Source: Oscheius sp. JU75
Lineage: Eukaryota; Nematoda; Chromadorea; Rhabditida; Rhabditidae
Direction of reading: 5' to 3'
Length of the DNA stretch: 64,000 nucleotides
Assembly (NCBI GenBank): GCA_037178855.1
Contig: JASJZC010000001.1
Location: 7,998,001-8,062,000 of the forward strand
Both the position numbers and the translations under genes were made by a program. Below are positions 44,001-59,000 of this stretch, piece after piece. A model generated the notes under the pieces. It searched no databases, was not told where the DNA came from, and was given only the letters and a program-made list of their open reading frames with translations. Position 1 is the first letter of the stretch. Every line of letters begins with the position of its first letter.

Positions 44001-47000
44001 TGGCAATAGAGTCCTTGCTCAAAGGCTGTCCGACGAGTTGCTGAAGAGCTGCTAGTTCTTGTTGGACATGATTAGCCGATTGATGGAGGACCTTGTCATC
44101 GTCAATCTCGGCAACCAGCTCGTTCAGAATGTCACTGTACTGCTTTTCCGTTTGTTCAGCATCGACGTCGTAGAATCGTACATCGGCATAAGCACTCTCC
44201 AGAGGATTTAGCAGTTCGGAGAGACGCTGAATGTTACGAATCTTCTCAGCGAGCACATCGGATGTGTTGTTGGCAGCAGTAAGATTGCGGAGGTCATTCT
44301 CAGCTTGCTGAATGTCTCTTCGTGGCTTGTTGAGGACATCTTCCAATGGCTGGCGAAGTCTTTCCAGCTCGGCATCGGTCTCATTGCGAGCCGTCACGAA
44401 CTCTTCCCAATAAGCAGCTCTGTTCCAGAGGATAGGTGCCAGTTCTTCAGCAGCCTTGCTTGCTTGTTCCAATGATCGGACGGTTTCATCGTCAGCTGGC
44501 GCTCCATTGATGATATCCTGAGCAATGGCAATTTCCCTGCGCAAGTCATCTCCAAGTGGTTGATACTGCGAAGGAACGCCTTCGGGATCGTTGAGCAGGC
44601 TGTCAGCCTCGGCAATCAACTGTGCAAGACGAGATTGGGCGGGAACGGTCTTCTTATGCAATTCCTCAGTAGCCTTCAAGTTCTGCAGTTCATCTTCGGC
44701 AGCGGCACGACGTTGCTGAAAATTATAATGATTAAGCATTCATTTGTAATTTGTAACAATAATATGACTTGCTGCATCCAAAAATAATGTAACAAGTTAC
44801 GATTTTAGAGAGTTCAAAAATTGAAAATGTAGAAAGTAACCAACCTTGAGCAGATCTTCTGCCTTTTCGAGACGAGCGATGAGGTCATCGTATTCTCTGG
44901 CCTGTGGCTCATCAAGAGCAGCTCGGTCAGTAGTAGAAACAGATTGGCGCAGCTTCATCAGAGCTTCTTCGTCTCTTCTGAGCTGATCGATGACATCTTC
45001 AGCAGTCTTTCCAGTCTCTACGCGAGATGTGATGGCAAGCAAATTGTCTTCAGCATCCTTGCGAGTCGTGTTGAAAGCAGCCAGAGCAGCCAGCTTGTCA
45101 CCAACCTTGGCTCCCAGCTGGTTCAATAGATCCTTGAGTCTTGACAGATCCCATTGGCTCTTCTCGCGAAGTTCGTCACCTTGTGCTCCTTCGGGGATAT
45201 CATGCATAAGAGCTTCAAGGCGTGCCTTACGGGCACCAAGATCTTCCAAGGCAGCTTGTTGTTCATCCAGATTTTCGGGAATGGCTTCAGGGCGCTGCTG
45301 TAGTTCAGCACTGATGAGCTTGATCTCGGGTGCAAGTGTATTCACTTGAACAGCTTCATCGATAGCCTTCTTCTGCTCATCTGCCTTCTTCAACAAAACA
45401 GGTAGGCTCTCAGCTAGGTTCTTGTCAAGATCGTTGTCACTGACGAGCGGACTGTGCTGATCAAGTCGTTGCTGATGTTCCGTTACGGCGTGCTGTAGTT
45501 GTGTGAGCTGAGACAGAAGCTGATCGACAACAGGTTGTTGAGTCTCAGGAGTAGTCGTGTCAACGGCATTCAAAGCTGATGACAGCTGTTCGAGCTGTGC
45601 CTTCAGGTTCTTGTTGTCATCTCGAAGTTCCTTCTCTTTGGGCAGAATCTTCTCCAGAGGCAATGCCAGTTCCTTGGTCTTCTGCTTAATGTCATTAGCA
45701 GTTCGGGCCAGCTGTTGAGGAAGTTCCAGTTGAGCAATCTCATCGTTGATAGCCTTGAGCTGTGCCAATTCCATGTCAACATCAGCAAGAGGCTGTGCAG
45801 ATTGAAGCTTCTCCGTAATGCTATCAAGTTGGTTCTTCTTCTCATCCAGCAAGGTAGTCAAATCATCGGTCTTCTTCTGATCATCCAGAGACTTTTGGAG
45901 CTTGTCATCAAGGGCCTTGTTGATCTCAACAGACTTCTTAGCCAGTGCATCCTTACGATCACGGAGCTCGGCAGATGTAATGTCTCCTACGGCTTCCAAC
46001 TTGGCTGCCAATGCAGGGATTGTGTCCTTCTTGAGATCTTGAAGTTTCTGGACAGAGTCAGCAGCTTGGACGTTTGCTTCGGCAGAATTAACGGCCTGTT
46101 CAAGTTCATCCAATGCTTCAGTAGCCTTCTTCTTCTCAGCTTCGTCTGACTTCTTCTTCTCAACTTCTTGTCTGGTCTTCTCGGTGATTTCATCGATCTT
46201 CTTGCGAGCTTCATCAACTCGGCCCGTGTCCGGAACAGGTGTTACAGCTAGAAGACGGTCAGAAAGCTCGTTGGCCTTGTGTAGACGATCCTCGAGGGTA
46301 GCCAGATCTTCTTCAGCAGCTTCAGTTGACTTTTGCTTTTTGCCTTTACCCTTCTTGGCCTTCTTCTGATCAGCAGATGGTCCAAGCTCAGCAAGCTCCT
46401 TCTCAATAGCCTCCAGCTTTCTGGTAGCTTCATCAAGGGCACTTTGCTGTTCTTCTTTGGCTTTTCGAAGTGAGTCCAACTTCTGTCGAAGCTCATCGGC
46501 ATTAGCAAGCTGGGAAAGTTCGCTGTCAAGTTGCTGGATTTGGACATCGGAGAGCTGCTCAAGAGGTAGTTCTTGAAGTTGAGTCAGCCTTAAAGTCAGG
46601 ATCATCAGCAGTTCGTCCTTCTCCAGTTGATCAGCATTGTTCTTGGCTGTTGCAAGCAGACCATCGAGGTACTCAAGAGCTTCTTGTACTCCGGCTAGCA
46701 ATTCTGGATCGGCAGCTACATGTTTGCGTCCATGAGCAGCATCGTCGTTCTTCTCCTTCAGCATCTGCACTTGAGCCTTGAGAGCAGGCAATTGATGTTG
46801 TTCGATGTTGGCAATAGAGTCCTTGCTCAAAGGCTGTCCGACGAGTTGCTGAAGAGCTGCTAGTTCTTGTTGGACATGATTAGCCGATTGATGGAGGACC
46901 TTGTCATCGTCAATCTCGGCAACCAGCTCGTTCAGAATGTCACTGTACTGCTTTTCCGTTTGTTCAGCATCGACGTCGTAGAATCGTACATCGGCATAAG

Positions 47001-50000
47001 CACTCTCCAGAGGATTTAGCAGTTCGGAGAGACGCTGAATGTTACGAATCTTCTCAGCGAGCACATCGGATGTGTTGTTGGCAGCAGTAAGATTGCGGAG
47101 GTCATTCTCAGCTTGCTGAATGTCTCTTCGTGGCTTGTTGAGGACATCTTCCAATGGCTGGCGAAGTCTTTCCAGCTCGGCATCGGTCTCATTGCGAGCC
47201 GTCACGAACTCTTCCCAATAAGCAGCTCTGTTCCAGAGGATAGGTGCCAGTTCTTCAGCAGCCTTGCTTGCTTGTTCCAATGATCGGACGGTTTCATCGT
47301 CAGCTGGCGCTCCATTGATGATATCCTGAGCAATGGCAATTTCCCTGCGCAAGTCATCTCCAAGTGGTTGATACTGCGAAGGAACGCCTTCGGGATCGTT
47401 GAGCAGGCTGTCAGCCTCGGCAATCAACTGTGCAAGACGAGATTGGGCGGGAACGGTCTTCTTATGCAATTCCTCAGTAGCCTTCAAGTTCTGCAGTTCA
47501 TCTTCGGCAGCGGCACGACGTTGCTGAAAATTATAATGATTAAGCATTCATTTGTAATTTGTAACAATAATATGACTTGCTGCATCCAAAAATAATGTAA
47601 CAAGTTACGATTTTAGAGAGTTCAAAAATTGAAAATGTAGAAAGTAACCAACCTTGAGCAGATCTTCTGCCTTTTCGAGACGAGCGATGAGGTCATCGTA
47701 TTCTCTGGCCTGTGGCTCATCAAGAGCAGCTCGGTCAGTAGTAGAAACAGATTGGCGCAGCTTCATCAGAGCTTCTTCGTCTCTTCTGAGCTGATCGATG
47801 ACATCTTCAGCAGTCTTTCCAGTCTCTACGCGAGATGTGATGGCAAGCAAATTGTCTTCAGCATCCTTGCGAGTCGTGTTGAAAGCAGCCAGAGCAGCCA
47901 GCTTGTCACCAACCTTGGCTCCCAGCTGGTTCAATAGATCCTTGAGTCTTGACAGATCCCATTGGCTCTTCTCGCGAAGTTCGTCACCTTGTGCTCCTTC
48001 GGGGATATCATGCATAAGAGCTTCAAGGCGTGCCTTACGGGCACCAAGATCTTCCAAGGCAGCTTGTTGTTCATCCAGATTTTCGGGAATGGCTTCAGGG
48101 CGCTGCTGTAGTTCAGCACTGATGAGCTTGATCTCGGGTGCAAGTGTATTCACTTGAACAGCTTCATCGATAGCCTTCTTCTGCTCATCTGCCTTCTTCA
48201 ACAAAACAGGTAGGCTCTCAGCTAGGTTCTTGTCAAGATCGTTGTCACTGACGAGCGGACTGTGCTGATCAAGTCGTTGCTGATGTTCCGTTACGGCGTG
48301 CTGTAGTTGTGTGAGCTGAGACAGAAGCTGATCGACAACAGGTTGTTGAGTCTCAGGAGTAGTCGTGTCAACGGCATTCAAAGCTGATGACAGCTGTTCG
48401 AGCTGTGCCTTCAGGTTCTTGTTGTCATCTCGAAGTTCCTTCTCTTTGGGCAGAATCTTCTCCAGAGGCAATGCCAGTTCCTTGGTCTTCTGCTTAATGT
48501 CATTAGCAGTTCGGGCCAGCTGTTGAGGAAGTTCCAGTTGAGCAATCTCATCGTTGATAGCCTTGAGCTGTGCCAATTCCATGTCAACATCAGCAAGAGG
48601 CTGTGCAGATTGAAGCTTCTCCGTAATGCTATCAAGTTGGTTCTTCTTCTCATCCAGCAAGGTAGTCAAATCATCGGTCTTCTTCTGATCATCCAGAGAC
48701 TTTTGGAGCTTGTCATCAAGGGCCTTGTTGATCTCAACAGACTTCTTAGCCAGTGCATCCTTACGATCACGGAGCTCGGCAGATGTAATGTCTCCTACGG
48801 CTTCCAACTTGGCTGCCAATGCAGGGATTGTGTCCTTCTTGAGATCTTGAAGTTTCTGGACAGAGTCAGCAGCTTGGACGTTTGCTTCGGCAGAATTAAC
48901 GGCCTGTTCAAGTTCATCCAATGCTTCAGTAGCCTTCTTCTTCTCAGCTTCGTCTGACTTCTTCTTCTCAACTTCTTGTCTGGTCTTCTCGGTGATTTCA
49001 TCGATCTTCTTGCGAGCTTCATCAACTCGGCCCGTGTCCGGAACAGGTGTTACAGCTAGAAGACGGTCAGAAAGCTCGTTGGCCTTGTGTAGACGATCCT
49101 CGAGGGTAGCCAGATCTTCTTCAGCAGCTTCAGTTGACTTTTGCTTTTTGCCTTTACCCTTCTTGGCCTTCTTCTGATCAGCAGATGGTCCAAGCTCAGC
49201 AAGCTCCTTCTCAATAGCCTCCAGCTTTCTGGTAGCTTCATCAAGGGCACTTTGCTGTTCTTCTTTGGCTTTTCGAAGTGAGTCCAACTTCTGTCGAAGC
49301 TCATCGGCATTAGCAAGCTGGGAAAGTTCGCTGTCAAGTTGCTGGATTTGGACATCGGAGAGCTGCTCAAGAGGTAGTTCTTGAAGTTGAGTCAGCCTTA
49401 AAGTCAGGATCATCAGCAGTTCGTCCTTCTCCAGTTGATCAGCATTGTTCTTGGCTGTTGCAAGCAGACCATCGAGGTACTCAAGAGCTTCTTGTACTCC
49501 GGCTAGCAATTCTGGATCGGCAGCTACATGTTTGCGTCCATGAGCAGCATCGTCGTTCTTCTCCTTCAGCATCTGCACTTGAGCCTTGAGAGCAGGCAAT
49601 TGATGTTGTTCGATGTTGGCAATAGAGTCCTTGCTCAAAGGCTGTCCGACGAGTTGCTGAAGAGCTGCTAGTTCTTGTTGGACATGATTAGCCGATTGAT
49701 GGAGGACCTTGTCATCGTCAATCTCGGCAACCAGCTCGTTCAGAATGTCACTGTACTGCTTTTCCGTTTGTTCAGCATCGACGTCGTAGAATCGTACATC
49801 GGCATAAGCACTCTCCAGAGGATTTAGCAGTTCGGAGAGACGCTGAATGTTACGAATCTTCTCAGCGAGCACATCGGATGTGTTGTTGGCAGCAGTAAGA
49901 TTGCGGAGGTCATTCTCAGCTTGCTGAATGTCTCTTCGTGGCTTGTTGAGGACATCTTCCAATGGCTGGCGAAGTCTTTCCAGCTCGGCATCGGTCTCAT

Positions 50001-53000
50001 TGCGAGCCGTCACGAACTCTTCCCAATAAGCAGCTCTGTTCCAGAGGATAGGTGCCAGTTCTTCAGCAGCCTTGCTTGCTTGTTCCAATGATCGGACGGT
50101 TTCATCGTCAGCTGGCGCTCCATTGATGATATCCTGAGCAATGGCAATTTCCCTGCGCAAGTCATCTCCAAGTGGTTGATACTGCGAAGGAACGCCTTCG
50201 GGATCGTTGAGCAGGCTGTCAGCCTCGGCAATCAACTGTGCAAGACGAGATTGGGCGGGAACGGTCTTCTTATGCAATTCCTCAGTAGCCTTCAAGTTCT
50301 GCAGTTCATCTTCGGCAGCGGCACGACGTTGCTGAAAATTATAATGATTAAGCATTCATTTGTAATTTGTAACAATAATATGACTTGCTGCATCCAAAAA
50401 TAATGTAACAAGTTACGATTTTAGAGAGTTCAAAAATTGAAAATGTAGAAAGTAACCAACCTTGAGCAGATCTTCTGCCTTTTCGAGACGAGCGATGAGG
50501 TCATCGTATTCTCTGGCCTGTGGCTCATCAAGAGCAGCTCGGTCAGTAGTAGAAACAGATTGGCGCAGCTTCATCAGAGCTTCTTCGTCTCTTCTGAGCT
50601 GATCGATGACATCTTCAGCAGTCTTTCCAGTCTCTACGCGAGATGTGATGGCAAGCAAATTGTCTTCAGCATCCTTGCGAGTCGTGTTGAAAGCAGCCAG
50701 AGCAGCCAGCTTGTCACCAACCTTGGCTCCCAGCTGGTTCAATAGATCCTTGAGTCTTGACAGATCCCATTGGCTCTTCTCGCGAAGTTCGTCACCTTGT
50801 GCTCCTTCGGGGATATCATGCATAAGAGCTTCAAGGCGTGCCTTACGGGCACCAAGATCTTCCAAGGCAGCTTGTTGTTCATCCAGATTTTCGGGAATGG
50901 CTTCAGGGCGCTGCTGTAGTTCAGCACTGATGAGCTTGATCTCGGGTGCAAGTGTATTCACTTGAACAGCTTCATCGATAGCCTTCTTCTGCTCATCTGC
51001 CTTCTTCAACAAAACAGGTAGGCTCTCAGCTAGGTTCTTGTCAAGATCGTTGTCACTGACGAGCGGACTGTGCTGATCAAGTCGTTGCTGATGTTCCGTT
51101 ACGGCGTGCTGTAGTTGTGTGAGCTGAGACAGAAGCTGATCGACAACAGGTTGTTGAGTCTCAGGAGTAGTCGTGTCAACGGCATTCAAAGCTGATGACA
51201 GCTGTTCGAGCTGTGCCTTCAGGTTCTTGTTGTCATCTCGAAGTTCCTTCTCTTTGGGCAGAATCTTCTCCAGAGGCAATGCCAGTTCCTTGGTCTTCTG
51301 CTTAATGTCATTAGCAGTTCGGGCCAGCTGTTGAGGAAGTTCCAGTTGAGCAATCTCATCGTTGATAGCCTTGAGCTGTGCCAATTCCATGTCAACATCA
51401 GCAAGAGGCTGTGCAGATTGAAGCTTCTCCGTAATGCTATCAAGTTGGTTCTTCTTCTCATCCAGCAAGGTAGTCAAATCATCGGTCTTCTTCTGATCAT
51501 CCAGAGACTTTTGGAGCTTGTCATCAAGGGCCTTGTTGATCTCAACAGACTTCTTAGCCAGTGCATCCTTACGATCACGGAGCTCGGCAGATGTAATGTC
51601 TCCTACGGCTTCCAACTTGGCTGCCAATGCAGGGATTGTGTCCTTCTTGAGATCTTGAAGTTTCTGGACAGAGTCAGCAGCTTGGACGTTTGCTTCGGCA
51701 GAATTAACGGCCTGTTCAAGTTCATCCAATGCTTCAGTAGCCTTCTTCTTCTCAGCTTCGTCTGACTTCTTCTTCTCAACTTCTTGTCTGGTCTTCTCGG
51801 TGATTTCATCGATCTTCTTGCGAGCTTCATCAACTCGGCCCGTGTCCGGAACAGGTGTTACAGCTAGAAGACGGTCAGAAAGCTCGTTGGCCTTGTGTAG
51901 ACGATCCTCGAGGGTAGCCAGATCTTCTTCAGCAGCTTCAGTTGACTTTTGCTTTTTGCCTTTACCCTTCTTGGCCTTCTTCTGATCAGCAGATGGTCCA
52001 AGCTCAGCAAGCTCCTTCTCAATAGCCTCCAGCTTTCTGGTAGCTTCATCAAGGGCACTTTGCTGTTCTTCTTTGGCTTTTCGAAGTGAGTCCAACTTCT
52101 GTCGAAGCTCATCGGCATTAGCAAGCTGGGAAAGTTCGCTGTCAAGTTGCTGGATTTGGACATCGGAGAGCTGCTCAAGAGGTAGTTCTTGAAGTTGAGT
52201 CAGCCTTAAAGTCAGGATCATCAGCAGTTCGTCCTTCTCCAGTTGATCAGCATTGTTCTTGGCTGTTGCAAGCAGACCATCGAGGTACTCAAGAGCTTCT
52301 TGTACTCCGGCTAGCAATTCTGGATCGGCAGCTACATGTTTGCGTCCATGAGCAGCATCGTCGTTCTTCTCCTTCAGCATCTGCACTTGAGCCTTGAGAG
52401 CAGGCAATTGATGTTGTTCGATGTTGGCAATAGAGTCCTTGCTCAAAGGCTGTCCGACGAGTTGCTGAAGAGCTGCTAGTTCTTGTTGGACATGATTAGC
52501 CGATTGATGGAGGACCTTGTCATCGTCAATCTCGGCAACCAGCTCGTTCAGAATGTCACTGTACTGCTTTTCCGTTTGTTCAGCATCGACGTCGTAGAAT
52601 CGTACATCGGCATAAGCACTCTCCAGAGGATTTAGCAGTTCGGAGAGACGCTGAATGTTACGAATCTTCTCAGCGAGCACATCGGATGTGTTGTTGGCAG
52701 CAGTAAGATTGCGGAGGTCATTCTCAGCTTGCTGAATGTCTCTTCGTGGCTTGTTGAGGACATCTTCCAATGGCTGGCGAAGTCTTTCCAGCTCGGCATC
52801 GGTCTCATTGCGAGCCGTCACGAACTCTTCCCAATAAGCAGCTCTGTTCCAGAGGATAGGTGCCAGTTCTTCAGCAGCCTTGCTTGCTTGTTCCAATGAT
52901 CGGACGGTTTCATCGTCAGCTGGCGCTCCATTGATGATATCCTGAGCAATGGCAATTTCCCTGCGCAAGTCATCTCCAAGTGGTTGATACTGCGAAGGAA

Positions 53001-56000
53001 CGCCTTCGGGATCGTTGAGCAGGCTGTCAGCCTCGGCAATCAACTGTGCAAGACGAGATTGGGCGGGAACGGTCTTCTTATGCAATTCCTCAGTAGCCTT
53101 CAAGTTCTGCAGTTCATCTTCGGCAGCGGCACGACGTTGCTGAAAATTATAATGATTAAGCATTCATTTGTAATTTGTAACAATAATATGACTTGCTGCA
53201 TCCAAAAATAATGTAACAAGTTACGATTTTAGAGAGTTCAAAAATTGAAAATGTAGAAAGTAACCAACCTTGAGCAGATCTTCTGCCTTTTCGAGACGAG
53301 CGATGAGGTCATCGTATTCTCTGGCCTGTGGCTCATCAAGAGCAGCTCGGTCAGTAGTAGAAACAGATTGGCGCAGCTTCATCAGAGCTTCTTCGTCTCT
53401 TCTGAGCTGATCGATGACATCTTCAGCAGTCTTTCCAGTCTCTACGCGAGATGTGATGGCAAGCAAATTGTCTTCAGCATCCTTGCGAGTCGTGTTGAAA
53501 GCAGCCAGAGCAGCCAGCTTGTCACCAACCTTGGCTCCCAGCTGGTTCAATAGATCCTTGAGTCTTGACAGATCCCATTGGCTCTTCTCGCGAAGTTCGT
53601 CACCTTGTGCTCCTTCGGGGATATCATGCATAAGAGCTTCAAGGCGTGCCTTACGGGCACCAAGATCTTCCAAGGCAGCTTGTTGTTCATCCAGATTTTC
53701 GGGAATGGCTTCAGGGCGCTGCTGTAGTTCAGCACTGATGAGCTTGATCTCGGGTGCAAGTGTATTCACTTGAACAGCTTCATCGATAGCCTTCTTCTGC
53801 TCATCTGCCTTCTTCAACAAAACAGGTAGGCTCTCAGCTAGGTTCTTGTCAAGATCGTTGTCACTGACGAGCGGACTGTGCTGATCAAGTCGTTGCTGAT
53901 GTTCCGTTACGGCGTGCTGTAGTTGTGTGAGCTGAGACAGAAGCTGATCGACAACAGGTTGTTGAGTCTCAGGAGTAGTCGTGTCAACGGCATTCAAAGC
54001 TGATGACAGCTGTTCGAGCTGTGCCTTCAGGTTCTTGTTGTCATCTCGAAGTTCCTTCTCTTTGGGCAGAATCTTCTCCAGAGGCAATGCCAGTTCCTTG
54101 GTCTTCTGCTTAATGTCATTAGCAGTTCGGGCCAGCTGTTGAGGAAGTTCCAGTTGAGCAATCTCATCGTTGATAGCCTTGAGCTGTGCCAATTCCATGT
54201 CAACATCAGCAAGAGGCTGTGCAGATTGAAGCTTCTCCGTAATGCTATCAAGTTGGTTCTTCTTCTCATCCAGCAAGGTAGTCAAATCATCGGTCTTCTT
54301 CTGATCATCCAGAGACTTTTGGAGCTTGTCATCAAGGGCCTTGTTGATCTCAACAGACTTCTTAGCCAGTGCATCCTTACGATCACGGAGCTCGGCAGAT
54401 GTAATGTCTCCTACGGCTTCCAACTTGGCTGCCAATGCAGGGATTGTGTCCTTCTTGAGATCTTGAAGTTTCTGGACAGAGTCAGCAGCTTGGACGTTTG
54501 CTTCGGCAGAATTAACGGCCTGTTCAAGTTCATCCAATGCTTCAGTAGCCTTCTTCTTCTCAGCTTCGTCTGACTTCTTCTTCTCAACTTCTTGTCTGGT
54601 CTTCTCGGTGATTTCATCGATCTTCTTGCGAGCTTCATCAACTCGGCCCGTGTCCGGAACAGGTGTTACAGCTAGAAGACGGTCAGAAAGCTCGTTGGCC
54701 TTGTGTAGACGATCCTCGAGGGTAGCCAGATCTTCTTCAGCAGCTTCAGTTGACTTTTGCTTTTTGCCTTTACCCTTCTTGGCCTTCTTCTGATCAGCAG
54801 ATGGTCCAAGCTCAGCAAGCTCCTTCTCAATAGCCTCCAGCTTTCTGGTAGCTTCATCAAGGGCACTTTGCTGTTCTTCTTTGGCTTTTCGAAGTGAGTC
54901 CAACTTCTGTCGAAGCTCATCGGCATTAGCAAGCTGGGAAAGTTCGCTGTCAAGTTGCTGGATTTGGACATCGGAGAGCTGCTCAAGAGGTAGTTCTTGA
55001 AGTTGAGTCAGCCTTAAAGTCAGGATCATCAGCAGTTCGTCCTTCTCCAGTTGATCAGCATTGTTCTTGGCTGTTGCAAGCAGACCATCGAGGTACTCAA
55101 GAGCTTCTTGTACTCCGGCTAGCAATTCTGGATCGGCAGCTACATGTTTGCGTCCATGAGCAGCATCGTCGTTCTTCTCCTTCAGCATCTGCACTTGAGC
55201 CTTGAGAGCAGGCAATTGATGTTGTTCGATGTTGGCAATAGAGTCCTTGCTCAAAGGCTGTCCGACGAGTTGCTGAAGAGCTGCTAGTTCTTGTTGGACA
55301 TGATTAGCCGATTGATGGAGGACCTTGTCATCGTCAATCTCGGCAACCAGCTCGTTCAGAATGTCACTGTACTGCTTTTCCGTTTGTTCAGCATCGACGT
55401 CGTAGAATCGTACATCGGCATAAGCACTCTCCAGAGGATTTAGCAGTTCGGAGAGACGCTGAATGTTACGAATCTTCTCAGCGAGCACATCGGATGTGTT
55501 GTTGGCAGCAGTAAGATTGCGGAGGTCATTCTCAGCTTGCTGAATGTCTCTTCGTGGCTTGTTGAGGACATCTTCCAATGGCTGGCGAAGTCTTTCCAGC
55601 TCGGCATCGGTCTCATTGCGAGCCGTCACGAACTCTTCCCAATAAGCAGCTCTGTTCCAGAGGATAGGTGCCAGTTCTTCAGCAGCCTTGCTTGCTTGTT
55701 CCAATGATCGGACGGTTTCATCGTCAGCTGGCGCTCCATTGATGATATCCTGAGCAATGGCAATTTCCCTGCGCAAGTCATCTCCAAGTGGTTGATACTG
55801 CGAAGGAACGCCTTCGGGATCGTTGAGCAGGCTGTCAGCCTCGGCAATCAACTGTGCAAGACGAGATTGGGCGGGAACGGTCTTCTTATGCAATTCCTCA
55901 GTAGCCTTCAAGTTCTGCAGTTCATCTTCGGCAGCGGCACGACGTTGCTGAAAATTATAATGATTAAGCATTCATTTGTAATTTGTAACAATAATATGAC

Positions 56001-59000
56001 TTGCTGCATCCAAAAATAATGTAACAAGTTACGATTTTAGAGAGTTCAAAAATTGAAAATGTAGAAAGTAACCAACCTTGAGCAGATCTTCTGCCTTTTC
56101 GAGACGAGCGATGAGGTCATCGTATTCTCTGGCCTGTGGCTCATCAAGAGCAGCTCGGTCAGTAGTAGAAACAGATTGGCGCAGCTTCATCAGAGCTTCT
56201 TCGTCTCTTCTGAGCTGATCGATGACATCTTCAGCAGTCTTTCCAGTCTCTACGCGAGATGTGATGGCAAGCAAATTGTCTTCAGCATCCTTGCGAGTCG
56301 TGTTGAAAGCAGCCAGAGCAGCCAGCTTGTCACCAACCTTGGCTCCCAGCTGGTTCAATAGATCCTTGAGTCTTGACAGATCCCATTGGCTCTTCTCGCG
56401 AAGTTCGTCACCTTGTGCTCCTTCGGGGATATCATGCATAAGAGCTTCAAGGCGTGCCTTACGGGCACCAAGATCTTCCAAGGCAGCTTGTTGTTCATCC
56501 AGATTTTCGGGAATGGCTTCAGGGCGCTGCTGTAGTTCAGCACTGATGAGCTTGATCTCGGGTGCAAGTGTATTCACTTGAACAGCTTCATCGATAGCCT
56601 TCTTCTGCTCATCTGCCTTCTTCAACAAAACAGGTAGGCTCTCAGCTAGGTTCTTGTCAAGATCGTTGTCACTGACGAGCGGACTGTGCTGATCAAGTCG
56701 TTGCTGATGTTCCGTTACGGCGTGCTGTAGTTGTGTGAGCTGAGACAGAAGCTGATCGACAACAGGTTGTTGAGTCTCAGGAGTAGTCGTGTCAACGGCA
56801 TTCAAAGCTGATGACAGCTGTTCGAGCTGTGCCTTCAGGTTCTTGTTGTCATCTCGAAGTTCCTTCTCTTTGGGCAGAATCTTCTCCAGAGGCAATGCCA
56901 GTTCCTTGGTCTTCTGCTTAATGTCATTAGCAGTTCGGGCCAGCTGTTGAGGAAGTTCCAGTTGAGCAATCTCATCGTTGATAGCCTTGAGCTGTGCCAA
57001 TTCCATGTCAACATCAGCAAGAGGCTGTGCAGATTGAAGCTTCTCCGTAATGCTATCAAGTTGGTTCTTCTTCTCATCCAGCAAGGTAGTCAAATCATCG
57101 GTCTTCTTCTGATCATCCAGAGACTTTTGGAGCTTGTCATCAAGGGCCTTGTTGATCTCAACAGACTTCTTAGCCAGTGCATCCTTACGATCACGGAGCT
57201 CGGCAGATGTAATGTCTCCTACGGCTTCCAACTTGGCTGCCAATGCAGGGATTGTGTCCTTCTTGAGATCTTGAAGTTTCTGGACAGAGTCAGCAGCTTG
57301 GACGTTTGCTTCGGCAGAATTAACGGCCTGTTCAAGTTCATCCAATGCTTCAGTAGCCTTCTTCTTCTCAGCTTCGTCTGACTTCTTCTTCTCAACTTCT
57401 TGTCTGGTCTTCTCGGTGATTTCATCGATCTTCTTGCGAGCTTCATCAACTCGGCCCGTGTCCGGAACAGGTGTTACAGCTAGAAGACGGTCAGAAAGCT
57501 CGTTGGCCTTGTGTAGACGATCCTCGAGGGTAGCCAGATCTTCTTCAGCAGCTTCAGTTGACTTTTGCTTTTTGCCTTTACCCTTCTTGGCCTTCTTCTG
57601 ATCAGCAGATGGTCCAAGCTCAGCAAGCTCCTTCTCAATAGCCTCCAGCTTTCTGGTAGCTTCATCAAGGGCACTTTGCTGTTCTTCTTTGGCTTTTCGA
57701 AGTGAGTCCAACTTCTGTCGAAGCTCATCGGCATTAGCAAGCTGGGAAAGTTCGCTGTCAAGTTGCTGGATTTGGACATCGGAGAGCTGCTCAAGAGGTA
57801 GTTCTTGAAGTTGAGTCAGCCTTAAAGTCAGGATCATCAGCAGTTCGTCCTTCTCCAGTTGATCAGCATTGTTCTTGGCTGTTGCAAGCAGACCATCGAG
57901 GTACTCAAGAGCTTCTTGTACTCCGGCTAGCAATTCTGGATCGGCAGCTACATGTTTGCGTCCATGAGCAGCATCGTCGTTCTTCTCCTTCAGCATCTGC
58001 ACTTGAGCCTTGAGAGCAGGCAATTGATGTTGTTCGATGTTGGCAATAGAGTCCTTGCTCAAAGGCTGTCCGACGAGTTGCTGAAGAGCTGCTAGTTCTT
58101 GTTGGACATGATTAGCCGATTGATGGAGGACCTTGTCATCGTCAATCTCGGCAACCAGCTCGTTCAGAATGTCACTGTACTGCTTTTCCGTTTGTTCAGC
58201 ATCGACGTCGTAGAATCGTACATCGGCATAAGCACTCTCCAGAGGATTTAGCAGTTCGGAGAGACGCTGAATGTTACGAATCTTCTCAGCGAGCACATCG
58301 GATGTGTTGTTGGCAGCAGTAAGATTGCGGAGGTCATTCTCAGCTTGCTGAATGTCTCTTCGTGGCTTGTTGAGGACATCTTCCAATGGCTGGCGAAGTC
58401 TTTCCAGCTCGGCATCGGTCTCATTGCGAGCCGTCACGAACTCTTCCCAATAAGCAGCTCTGTTCCAGAGGATAGGTGCCAGTTCTTCAGCAGCCTTGCT
58501 TGCTTGTTCCAATGATCGGACGGTTTCATCGTCAGCTGGCGCTCCATTGATGATATCCTGAGCAATGGCAATTTCCCTGCGCAAGTCATCTCCAAGTGGT
58601 TGATACTGCGAAGGAACGCCTTCGGGATCGTTGAGCAGGCTGTCAGCCTCGGCAATCAACTGTGCAAGACGAGATTGGGCGGGAACGGTCTTCTTATGCA
58701 ATTCCTCAGTAGCCTTCAAGTTCTGCAGTTCATCTTCGGCAGCGGCACGACGTTGCTGAAAATTATAATGATTAAGCATTCATTTGTAATTTGTAACAAT
58801 AATATGACTTGCTGCATCCAAAAATAATGTAACAAGTTACGATTTTAGAGAGTTCAAAAATTGAAAATGTAGAAAGTAACCAACCTTGAGCAGATCTTCT
58901 GCCTTTTCGAGACGAGCGATGAGGTCATCGTATTCTCTGGCCTGTGGCTCATCAAGAGCAGCTCGGTCAGTAGTAGAAACAGATTGGCGCAGCTTCATCA